A stretch of 64,000 nt of DNA from NCBI GenBank assembly GCA_045534635.1, contig JAZSKB010000044.1:246042-310041 (forward strand), in the 5' to 3' direction. How positions within the stretch are numbered: the first letter of the stretch is position 1; every line of letters starts with the position of its first letter. The stretch comes from UBA1205 sp045534635 (lineage in GTDB: Bacteria; Bacteroidota; Bacteroidia; Bacteroidales; WCHB1-69). The notes under the pieces are model-generated. The model saw nothing but the letters and a program-made list of their open reading frames with translations, was not told the origin of the DNA and ran no database searches. Shown piece after piece: positions 1 to 7,067 of this stretch. Made by a program: the position numbers and the translations under genes.

Positions 1-87
1 TTATCTATCAAATATTTAGGAATGTCTCCCGAGGAAATTATCGCCTCATTTGAGACAAACAATACAACAGAAGACACTTTAAAATAA
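1..87 (+). CDS. 3' end of an unrecognised protein (partial)
   Basis: Frame 1 is open from the window edge to a TAA at 85-87 and encodes about 28 C-terminal residues, including GMSPEEIIASFE. The following gene begins 6 bases later, so the two are probably co-transcribed. I do not recognise the family from so short a piece. It could be chance, but the tight spacing and the normal composition favour a real gene end. Confidence 0.5.
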   Translation, partial: LSIKYLGMSPEEIIASFETNNTTEDTLK

Positions 88-93
88 TTCATT

Positions 94-849
94 TTGAATA
101 TTTTTGACAATATCAAGTTCATTCACAAATCGATTCCTATGGCTATTAGTATAGGAACTTTTGATGGTGTGCATATTGCTCATCAAAAAATATTGCATCA
201 ACTAATAACGGAAGCCCAAACTATAAAAGGACAATCCCTTGTTATTTCCTTTTATCAACATCCTCGTACTATTATTTATCCTAATACAAATATTGATTTG
301 TTGACTTCTACTGAAGAAAAAAATGCCCTATTTCTAAAACATCGTATAGACAATATTCTCTATCTCAATTTTAATGAACAATTGGCTAATTTGTCGTACA
401 AAGATTTTTTTCTGTATCTACAAAATCACATCAATATCAAATCAATAATTATGGGATATAATCACAATTTTGGCAAAAATAAAGAAGGAAATATTGATAA
501 TTTGTCTCAAATTTCAAACAATATAAAGATTATTAAAATAAAACAACAAAATTCAATAAACGAAGCAATTAGTTCTTCTTCAATACGACATAAATTACTC
601 AATGGAAACATTCGAGAAGCAAATCAAATGTTAGGAAGAGCTTATAGTTTAGATGTAGCATTAACATCTTCAACAAACAATCCTCAATTTGAACCAATAG
701 ACAAAAACAAAATTGTTCCGCAAGGAAAAGATAAATATTATATTCTTATAAATGGGCAAGAAGCATCTGCTCAAATAAAAGAAAATCAAATCTTTGTAAC
801 AACTCCATTTAACAAAGCAAACCATTATAACATAACATTTATTTCATAA
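94..849 (+). CDS. ribF: RibF-like FAD synthetase (FMN adenylyltransferase) lacking a normal riboflavin kinase domain
   Basis: Predicted to transfer AMP from ATP to FMN to make FAD in the cytoplasm. The nucleotidyltransferase signature GTFDGVHIAH is at residues 21-30, an FG-x-GN region around 121-133 (GYNHNFGKNKEGN), and the ISSSSIR loop (usual ISSTxIR) at 159-165. Usual RibF proteins are about 300-320 residues with a C-terminal riboflavin kinase domain. Here there are 251, and after LGRAYSL (180-186) the GFPTAN-type substrate motif and the GVY strand are absent. The TTG start at 94 leaves 20 residues before the GTFDG motif, as in the family; an ATG at 139 would leave only 5. The next gene starts 12 bases downstream. 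The adenylyltransferase call is firm; loss of kinase activity is an inference. Confidence 0.85.
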   Translation: MNIFDNIKFIHKSIPMAISIGTFDGVHIAHQKILHQLITEAQTIKGQSLVISFYQHPRTIIYPNTNIDLLTSTEEKNALFLKHRIDNILYLNFNEQLANLSYKDFFLYLQNHINIKSIIMGYNHNFGKNKEGNIDNLSQISNNIKIIKIKQQNSINEAISSSSIRHKLLNGNIREANQMLGRAYSLDVALTSSTNNPQFEPIDKNKIVPQGKDKYYILINGQEASAQIKENQIFVTTPFNKANHYNITFIS

Positions 850-861
850 AAAAGTAAAATT

Positions 862-2004
862 ATGATAGAAAAAGATCCTTTTATAAATATTCGCCCGTAC
901 AATGATGAAGAATTGCCTTACGTTATCAATCGAATATTATGCAATCCAAATTTTATTGCATCTTTGTCTAACTTTATACCAGATATACCATTAAATATAT
1001 TGGTAAAACGAATTCGAAAAATGCGAACTATTAATGAAATTCAACGTGAAGTTTTTTTAAAAATATGTTCGACTTTTCAAGAACGTAGTATCGACCATCT
1101 TACCATTAGCGGTTTCGACAAACTTGATAAAAACAAAGGGTATTTATATGTGGCAAATCACAGAGACATTACTATGGATTCTGCTATTTTGCAAATATTT
1201 CTTATGTCCAACAATCATCCTTCATGCTTAAGTGGCATCGGAAATAATCTATTATCTTCACAAATACTTACCGATATTGCAAAGGTATGCAATATGTTTA
1301 CAATCACAAGAAATGGTAATGCCCGCCAAATGGTAACAGCCTCTCGTTTAGTTTCTGAATATATTCGTAAAAATGTGTGCGAAGAAAATCGAAGCGTTTG
1401 GATAGCACAACGAAATGGTCGTACCAAAGATGGATTGGATAAAACTCAACAAAGTGTTTTAAAAATGCTTTGTGCAAGCAAAAGAAATACAGATATTTAC
1501 ACTGCTATTCGTGAACTAAATATTGTTCCATTGACTATTTCTTACGAATTTGAACCTTGCGACCAAATGAAGGCTCGTGAATTAATCTTAACTGAAAAAA
1601 ATAAAAAATACGTAAAAACTCCTGACGAAGATTTCAAAAGTATTACTACTGGTATTTTTGCATACAAAAGCCGTGTTCATCTCCAATTTGGTGATGTTAT
1701 CAACGACCAAATTGATGAAAGTTTACCATTTTCTTGTGACAACGAAAAATTACAATACATTTGTTCTCTCATAGATAAACAAATGTATAAAAATTACAAA
1801 CTTTGGCCAAACAATCATATTGCCTACGATATATTGTACAATACTTCTGAATTTCAAAATTATTATTCAGATTTATCCAAACGAGATTTCAATCAACATA
1901 TTAGAAAACAGGCAAATATAGATGATGTTAGTTATTTCAAAATGAAACAAAAGTTATTGAGCATTTATGCCAATCCTGTAAAAGCATTTTTGGATAACAA
2001 ATAA
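862..2004 (+). CDS. glycerophospholipid-type acyltransferase (PlsC/GPAT superfamily)
   Basis: Probable membrane-associated acyltransferase acting on a lysophospholipid or glycerol-phosphate type acceptor. The catalytic block NHRDITMD lies at residues 99-106. It differs from the textbook NHx4D by one extra residue between His and Asp, but I recall the same form (NHRDI-D) in Bacteroidota relatives of this length. A second conserved block, SVWIAQRNGRTKDG, is at 178-191, followed by VPLTISYEFEPCD. There is no obvious signal peptide or long membrane segment. The ATG at 862 follows the FAD synthetase by 12 bases, suggesting one transcript. A tRNA follows 18 bases after the stop. The exact acceptor cannot be told from sequence. 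Confidence 0.75.
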   Translation: MIEKDPFINIRPYNDEELPYVINRILCNPNFIASLSNFIPDIPLNILVKRIRKMRTINEIQREVFLKICSTFQERSIDHLTISGFDKLDKNKGYLYVANHRDITMDSAILQIFLMSNNHPSCLSGIGNNLLSSQILTDIAKVCNMFTITRNGNARQMVTASRLVSEYIRKNVCEENRSVWIAQRNGRTKDGLDKTQQSVLKMLCASKRNTDIYTAIRELNIVPLTISYEFEPCDQMKARELILTEKNKKYVKTPDEDFKSITTGIFAYKSRVHLQFGDVINDQIDESLPFSCDNEKLQYICSLIDKQMYKNYKLWPNNHIAYDILYNTSEFQNYYSDLSKRDFNQHIRKQANIDDVSYFKMKQKLLSIYANPVKAFLDNK

Positions 2005-2022
2005 TACTTTATTCATAATAAT

Positions 2023-2109
2023 GGAGAGATGCCAGAGTGGTCGATTGGGACGGTCTCGAAAACCGTTGTTCGCTTTTGTGAACCCAGGGTTCGAATCCCT
2101 GTCTCTCCG
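2023..2109 (+). tRNA. tRNA-Ser (anticodon CGA)
   Basis: An 87-base class II tRNA. The acceptor stem GGAGAGA (2023-2029) pairs with TCTCTCC (2102-2108), followed by discriminator G at 2109. The anticodon stem ACGGT/ACCGT encloses loop CTCGAAA with anticodon CGA at 2057-2059, reading UCG. A long variable arm follows and then a normal T arm with GGTTCGAATCC. CCA is not encoded. It sits between two protein genes with no recognisable promoter of its own, so it is probably processed from a longer transcript. Confidence 0.97.
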
Positions 2110-2137
2110 CATTATAATTATAAAAAAATAACCTACT

Positions 2138-2713
2138 ATGCACATTGGATTATACTTTGGCTCATTCAATCCCATTCACAATGGACATACTGCAATAGCA
2201 TTATATATGCTTGAACATTATGATTTTGAACAGATTTGGATTATTGTCACTCCTAATAGTCCTTTTAAATCAAAAGAAGAACTTATCGACGAAAACATTC
2301 GTTTACAAATGGTAAAATTAGCTACAGAAGAATACCCAGATATTATCGCTTCTGACTTTGAATTTGACTTACCTCGCCCATCTTACACCTATATGACGCT
2401 TCGTAAACTTAGAATGCTTTACTATGAAGACAAATTCTCGATTATCATGGGTAGTGACAATGTAAATGATTTAGAACATTGGAAAAAATCCACAGAAATC
2501 ATTCGGAATCATAAAATTTACATCTATCCAAGAAAAGAAAATATCTCTAAATTGCCAACAGACAACTTTATTTATACTGACGCTCCTATTTATGATATTT
2601 CATCAACGGAGATTAGAAACAAAGTAAAAAAAAGAAAAGATGTCAGTTCTCTTGTACATAAAAAAGTATTAGAAATCATCATCGAAAATGAATTATATCA
2701 AGAATATTTCTAA
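2138..2713 (+). CDS. nadD: nicotinate-nucleotide adenylyltransferase
   Basis: Makes deamido-NAD from nicotinate mononucleotide and ATP in NAD biosynthesis, in the cytoplasm. The nucleotidyltransferase motif GSFNPIHNGH is at residues 8-17, MGSDN at 104-108 and ISSTEIR at 154-160, all typical of NadD. The length of 191 residues is normal and the ATG at 2138 places the motif at the usual distance from the N terminus. The gene begins 28 bases after the tRNA-Ser. No terminator is obvious after the stop; about 150 AT-rich bases lead to the next promoter. Confidence 0.93.
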   Translation: MHIGLYFGSFNPIHNGHTAIALYMLEHYDFEQIWIIVTPNSPFKSKEELIDENIRLQMVKLATEEYPDIIASDFEFDLPRPSYTYMTLRKLRMLYYEDKFSIIMGSDNVNDLEHWKKSTEIIRNHKIYIYPRKENISKLPTDNFIYTDAPIYDISSTEIRNKVKKRKDVSSLVHKKVLEIIIENELYQEYF

Positions 2714-2830
2714 AAAAATCCAACTATTTCACATTGTAGATTTACAACAAATCCAACTTACTTAGATAATATTTTTTCAACAAATGTAAATCAATTGGAA
2801 TAAAAATATTTTTCATATTTGTTTTTTTTA

Positions 2831-2838
2831 TACTTTTG
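2831..2838 (+). promoter_or_regulatory. -7 promoter box for the decarboxylase-serine dehydratase unit
   Basis: TACTTTTG matches the Bacteroidota -7 consensus TAnnTTTG. It lies 26 bases before the ATG at 2865. No TTTG was found at the usual -33 distance, so only half of the consensus is seen. Confidence 0.5.
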
Positions 2839-2864
2839 TAGCCGATTAATTAAATAAGTATAAA

Positions 2865-4277
2865 ATGAAAAACAAATACATTGATTTAATTCAACAGACT
2901 TACGAATTCCCTCAAGAAGAATTCACAGTAGAAGACGGCAATTTATTCTTCAATGACATCAACTTAATGGAAATCATCAAACAATATGGAACTCCATTAA
3001 AGATAACATATTTACCCAAAATAAGTCAAAATATTCAAAAAGCAAAACGTTGGTTTAATGTTGCTATGGCGAAAGCAGATTATCAAGGTGATTATCATTA
3101 TTGTTATTGTACCAAAAGTTCCCACTTCTCTTTTATATTAGAAGAAGTATTAAAAAATGATGTTCACATTGAAACTTCTTCTGCATTTGATTTCAACATT
3201 ATAGAAGCATTATCAGAACAAGGATTGTTTGAAAAAGACAATTTTATAATATGTAATGGATTCAAAAAGAGCCAATATTTAGAAAATATTGTTGAATTTA
3301 TCAATAAAGGATTTGTAAATACAATTCCTGTTTTAGACAATATGATGGAATTTGACCAACTTAATTCTATTTTAGATAGCAAATGTAAGTTAGGTATTCG
3401 TATTGCTTCCGAAGAAGAACCTCGTTTTGAGTTTTACACCTCACGTTTAGGTATTAGATACAATGACATTCTTCCATTTTATGAAGAAAAAATAAAAAAC
3501 AACCCAAAATTTGAACTAAAAATGTTACACATGTTCATCAATACGGGTATTGAAGACACGGCATATTATTGGAATGAATTATCAAAATCTGTCAATGTAT
3601 ATTGTGAATTGAAAAAAATTGCCCCAGAATTGGACTCTCTAAATATCGGAGGAGGATTTCCTATAAAAAGATCATTATCATTTAATTACGATTATGAATA
3701 CATGGCTGAAGAAATTATTTCCCAAATAAAATTAACATGTAACCGCAACGGAGTGGAAGAACCACACATATTTACCGAATTTGGTTCGTTTACTGTTGGC
3801 GAATCTGGTGCAGTTCTTTATTCTATTTTGAACCAAAAGAAACAAAATGATAGAGAGTTGTGGAATATGATTGATAGTTCATTTATGACTACCATTCCAG
3901 ATGCTTGGGCTATAAATCAAATATTTATCCCTTTGGCTATCAACAATTGGGATAAAGAATACGAAAGAGTATTTTTGGGAGGATTAACTTGTGATAGTCA
4001 AGACTATTACAATTCAGAATCTAATCTTAATGCTATTTTCTTACCTAAAATTACATATAACGAAATTCCTCAATATATAGGCTTATTTCATACTGGTGCT
4101 TATCAAGAATCTATTGGTGGTTATGGTGGAATCCAACATTGTTTGATACCAGCACCCAAACACGTGATTATTGATAGAGAATACGAAAATGCAGAAGACG
4201 ACGAAGGAGAAATTGTAACTAAACTTTTTGCAAAAGAACAAAGTTACAAATCAATGTTAAAAACACTTGGATATTAA
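2865..4277 (+). CDS. PLP-dependent arginine decarboxylase-like enzyme (fold III, short form)
   Basis: Predicted decarboxylase of the ornithine/arginine/diaminopimelate family. The lysine expected to hold pyridoxal phosphate is K84 in YCTKSSHF. The phosphate-binding loop GGGFP is at 262-266, and the C-terminal active-site blocks CDSQDYY (376-382) and GAYQ (411-414) are present. At 470 residues it resembles the short proteins named arginine decarboxylase in Flavobacteria rather than SpeA of about 630 residues. A role in polyamine synthesis is likely; arginine versus another substrate is not decided here. Serine dehydratase starts 3 bases after the stop, so the two are one operon behind the promoter at 2831. 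Confidence 0.8.
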   Translation: MKNKYIDLIQQTYEFPQEEFTVEDGNLFFNDINLMEIIKQYGTPLKITYLPKISQNIQKAKRWFNVAMAKADYQGDYHYCYCTKSSHFSFILEEVLKNDVHIETSSAFDFNIIEALSEQGLFEKDNFIICNGFKKSQYLENIVEFINKGFVNTIPVLDNMMEFDQLNSILDSKCKLGIRIASEEEPRFEFYTSRLGIRYNDILPFYEEKIKNNPKFELKMLHMFINTGIEDTAYYWNELSKSVNVYCELKKIAPELDSLNIGGGFPIKRSLSFNYDYEYMAEEIISQIKLTCNRNGVEEPHIFTEFGSFTVGESGAVLYSILNQKKQNDRELWNMIDSSFMTTIPDAWAINQIFIPLAINNWDKEYERVFLGGLTCDSQDYYNSESNLNAIFLPKITYNEIPQYIGLFHTGAYQESIGGYGGIQHCLIPAPKHVIIDREYENAEDDEGEIVTKLFAKEQSYKSMLKTLGY

Positions 4278-4280
4278 CTT

Positions 4281-5477
4281 ATGCAAACAATAAAAGAAAT
4301 CTTTAGAATTGGCAACGGTCCTTCAAGTAGTCATACTATAGGTCCTAAAAAAGCAGCAAAAATCTTTGCCTCCAAACACCCTACTGCATTTGCTTTTAGA
4401 GTTACGCTCTACGGCAGTTTGGCAGCAACTGGCAAAGGACACCTTACTGATGTTGCCATATTAAAAGAATTATCCCCTATTGCTCCTACTGAAATTGTTT
4501 GGCAACCTGAAACGATATTACCCTTTCATCCAAATGGAATGCTTTTTGAAGCATTAAATACTGACAATCAAATTATTGAAAAGTGGACAGTATTTAGCGT
4601 TGGTGGTGGGGCTTTGGTTTATGACAATATGGAAGAAGCAACAATACAACATATATATCCACTTAAAACTTTAACCGATATATTAAAATGGTGCAAAAAA
4701 ACAGGTCGTTCTTATTGGGAATATGTCGCAGAACATGAAGACAAAGATATATGGGATTATTTGCACGAAGTTTGGGTTGTAATGCAAGAAGCGGTTGTAA
4801 GAGGATTAGAAACAGAAGGTATGCTTCCCGGGGATTTATGTATCAGACGCAAAGCACCTGAATATTACATTAAAGCAATGGGATACACTGATAATTTACG
4901 TACAAGAAGCCTTGTTTTTGCTTACGCATTGGCATGTTCTGAAGAAAATGCAAGTGGTGGTAAAATTGTAACTGCCCCTACTTGTGGTTCTTGTGGTGTA
5001 TTGGCTTCTGTTTTATATCATCTTAGCAAAGGACATTCCTTTTCCGAACAACGAATTTTAAAAGCATTAGCAACTGCTGGTTTGATTGGTAATATTGTAA
5101 AACACAATGCCTCTATTTCTGGTGCCGAAGTTGGATGTCAAGGGGAAATTGGCGTTGCTTGTGCTATGGCTGCCTCTGCTGCTAACCAATTATTTGGTGG
5201 TAGCCCTTCACAAATAGAATACGCCGCTGAAATGGGATTAGAACATCATCTTGGGCTTACTTGTGACCCTGTTTGTGGATTGGTACAAATTCCTTGTATT
5301 GAACGTAATGCTTACGCCGCCGCTCGGGCTTTAGATGCTAATATTTATGCTACATTGACAGACGGAAGGCATTTAGTCTCTTTTGATAAAGTGGTTGCTG
5401 CTATGAAACAAACTGGTCACGACCTTCCTTATTTATACAAAGAAACATCTGCTGGGGGGTTAGCCACTTATTTTTAG
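4281..5477 (+). CDS. sdaA: L-serine ammonia-lyase, iron-sulfur dependent, single chain
   Basis: Converts L-serine to pyruvate and ammonia. The N-terminal beta-type domain carries GPSSSHT (13-19); the alpha domain carries TAPTCGSCG (231-239). Cysteines C286, C328 and C339 have spacings of 42 and 11, the same spacing as the three cluster cysteines known for the Legionella enzyme (343, 385, 396), so a 4Fe-4S site is well supported. The C-terminal cysteine that acts as fourth ligand in that enzyme is missing: the protein ends in ATYF. Length 398 is normal for the Bacteroidota form. Translated with the preceding decarboxylase and followed by a terminator. Confidence 0.93.
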   Translation: MQTIKEIFRIGNGPSSSHTIGPKKAAKIFASKHPTAFAFRVTLYGSLAATGKGHLTDVAILKELSPIAPTEIVWQPETILPFHPNGMLFEALNTDNQIIEKWTVFSVGGGALVYDNMEEATIQHIYPLKTLTDILKWCKKTGRSYWEYVAEHEDKDIWDYLHEVWVVMQEAVVRGLETEGMLPGDLCIRRKAPEYYIKAMGYTDNLRTRSLVFAYALACSEENASGGKIVTAPTCGSCGVLASVLYHLSKGHSFSEQRILKALATAGLIGNIVKHNASISGAEVGCQGEIGVACAMAASAANQLFGGSPSQIEYAAEMGLEHHLGLTCDPVCGLVQIPCIERNAYAAARALDANIYATLTDGRHLVSFDKVVAAMKQTGHDLPYLYKETSAGGLATYF

Positions 5478-5505
5478 TATTGAAAAATATACATTTGTTA
5501 TAATA

Positions 5506-5550
5506 AAAATGCAAATAAACAATTGTTTATTTGCATTTTATCTTTTTTGC
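5506..5550 (+). terminator. terminator after sdaA
   Basis: A perfect 34-base palindrome (5506-5539, arms AAAATGCAAATAAACAA and its complement) is followed by TTTATCTTTTTT-type sequence. It lies 28 bases after the sdaA stop and 66 bases past the 3' end of the convergent lipoprotein gene, so it could stop both. Confidence 0.8.
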
Positions 5551-5604
5551 ATTGCAAACGTTTACTTTTTGTCTTGCAGATACTACATCATTTTCCAACA
5601 AAAA

Positions 5605-6675
5605 CTACTTTGCATCTCGAACAAGGCGGACAGATTGACCATAAAAGCGATAGTAAAAACTTGATGAACTAACATTACTCAAATTAAAGTATAAGCTGTA
5701 CGCATTACAATTATCATACGAAGAAGACCAATAATAACCATTGGCAACGACATTACTAACTGAAGCCACATTCCGTGAGCCAGCCGCAGGCAAAAAAACG
5801 GCTCCTGCGTTTTCTAATGTTGTCCAAATAGCGGGTGTTATTGAATTGGCATAATATTCAGCAAATATATTATTGGGATTATTCAAAGTATAAGTAGAAG
5901 TATTCCAATTATCAGGAAGTATTATCAAACCTGGAATATCATATACAGTCACTTTGGCATAACGTATGCCTGATGTTGTATTACGAACATCTAATAGATA
6001 TGCCCACTCTTCACTTGTTAGAGTACGCCATCTTCCTGGAACATCGGTTGTATTGCTCTTGGGATTATAAATAGCATTGTAACGTCCCCAATCATAATTT
6101 GTTCCTGAAATATTATTTTCTCCATCGCCATAATCAGAATTATTATCACTTGTCATATATGGGTATTTTCCATTGTATCCACTTGTTCCCCAACCAAATA
6201 AATCTATCCAACCACTATAACTTGAGGAAATATTTTGGTTATTTTTTCCAATTATATCCCACTGATTAGGAGCAAAACGCCATGTACCTGCGGCTGTTCC
6301 ACCTCCTGCTACCGTATGAGTTGTTGCACTACTTCCTCCACCTGTTGCACTCCACTGCAAATTACCAGGAGAAAAAACAACTTTTTTATCTTTTGCAACG
6401 GAAAACCAATACGCTTTTTCAAACGTTGCTGTGTAGGTTGCATTCGCTTCTACTACAATACTACGAGGATTTTCAGTGTTTTTATCTTGCCACGATACAA
6501 ATGTATATCCATCCTTGGCTATCGCTTCTATAGGTATTGTTGTTCCTTTGGCGTATGTTCCGCTACCACTAACACTTCCCCATTCCGCATTGTTTGATTT
6601 AACCGTAATAGTAAACTCTTTCTTGCAAGAGGTAAACACTAACAAAGTTGCTAATATAAAAAACAGTTTCTTCAT
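5605..6675 (-). CDS. FISUMP-type lipoprotein with InlB-like repeat domain
   Basis: Predicted cell-envelope lipoprotein. The signal peptide ends in a lipobox with C17 (VFTSCKKE). Residues about 20-88 look like a divergent InlB B-repeat (WGSVSGSGTYAKGT, GYTFVSWQD). The rest resembles the Fibrobacter succinogenes major paralogous domain (FISUMP): FAPNQWDIIG, WIDLFGWGTSGYNG, WRTLTSEEW and a C-terminal GYYWSSSYD...SVRLVRD. These domains are common in Bacteroidota surface proteins of unknown function. The open frame runs up to 6882, but the ATG at 6673-6675 was chosen because it starts the signal peptide and lies downstream of the promoter at 6740-6747. Single gene. Confidence 0.85.
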   Translation of the reverse strand: MKKLFFILATLLVFTSCKKEFTITVKSNNAEWGSVSGSGTYAKGTTIPIEAIAKDGYTFVSWQDKNTENPRSIVVEANATYTATFEKAYWFSVAKDKKVVFSPGNLQWSATGGGSSATTHTVAGGGTAAGTWRFAPNQWDIIGKNNQNISSSYSGWIDLFGWGTSGYNGKYPYMTSDNNSDYGDGENNISGTNYDWGRYNAIYNPKSNTTDVPGRWRTLTSEEWAYLLDVRNTTSGIRYAKVTVYDIPGLIILPDNWNTSTYTLNNPNNIFAEYYANSITPAIWTTLENAGAVFLPAAGSRNVASVSNVVANGYYWSSSYDNCNAYSLYFNLSNVSSSSFYYRFYGQSVRLVRDAK

Positions 6676-6739
6676 ATTTTTTCTACCAGTTATATCCCAT
6701 CGGCTCTTCGGTTTTTTAATTATTATTTTTTTACTTTTG

Positions 6740-6747
6740 CAAAGGTA
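6740..6747 (-). promoter_or_regulatory. -7 promoter box for the FISUMP lipoprotein
   Basis: On the minus strand this reads TACCTTTG, matching TAnnTTTG, 64 bases before the ATG. A TTTG lies 15 bases further upstream (complement at 6763-6766), shorter than the usual spacer of about 19-21. This box sits inside the longest open frame and argues for the later start codon. Confidence 0.55.
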
Positions 6748-6826
6748 TATATTTTTTGAATACAAACCTTTATTTTTGAAAATTTTTTTTTCTTTGTTCA
6801 AAATCAGGAGATTCGGAGATTGAACC

Positions 6827-6881
6827 GTTCTGCTGGATTTGCAAATCCGCCTGAACAAGGTGTATTCAACAAGTTCAGACA
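6827..6881. repeat. degenerate intergenic element, copy 1
   Basis: In the 392-base divergent gap between the lipoprotein and the subtilase. In order it holds GTTCTG (6827-6832), the palindrome GGATTTGCAAATCC, AATCCGCCTGAACA (6844-6857) and GTTCAGACA (6873-6881); CTGAAC and GTTCAG are inverted to each other. The same blocks in the same order recur at 62560-62630. Apart from this and the two promoters, I see nothing in the gap. Confidence 0.4.
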
Positions 6882-7030
6882 CCCAACCTAAGGAATGATA
6901 CGCAAAAAAAATATAAAAGCGACAATATTACCAAGGATATTACAAAATGTTGCTAAACCTGACAAAACATTTTTCACAAATAAACATAACACACAAACAA
7001 TCAACAATATATCATTTCAAAAAAAAATAT

Positions 7031-7038
7031 TATCTTTG
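7031..7038 (+). promoter_or_regulatory. -7 promoter box for the T9SS subtilase
   Basis: TATCTTTG matches TAnnTTTG and lies 29 bases before the ATG at 7068. No clear -33 TTTG was found. Confidence 0.55.
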
Positions 7039-7067
7039 TATTTTATTAACTTAATATCACTATTACA

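Noticed and set aside
2029..2214. Open frames on both strands across the tRNA-Ser
   Set aside because: They run through the tRNA gene and into nadD in another frame; no start signal or protein family is seen.
6235..6823. Several plus-strand frames opposite the FISUMP lipoprotein
   Set aside because: They are antisense shadows rich in Cys, Ser and Phe, as expected from reading Gly-rich coding DNA backwards.
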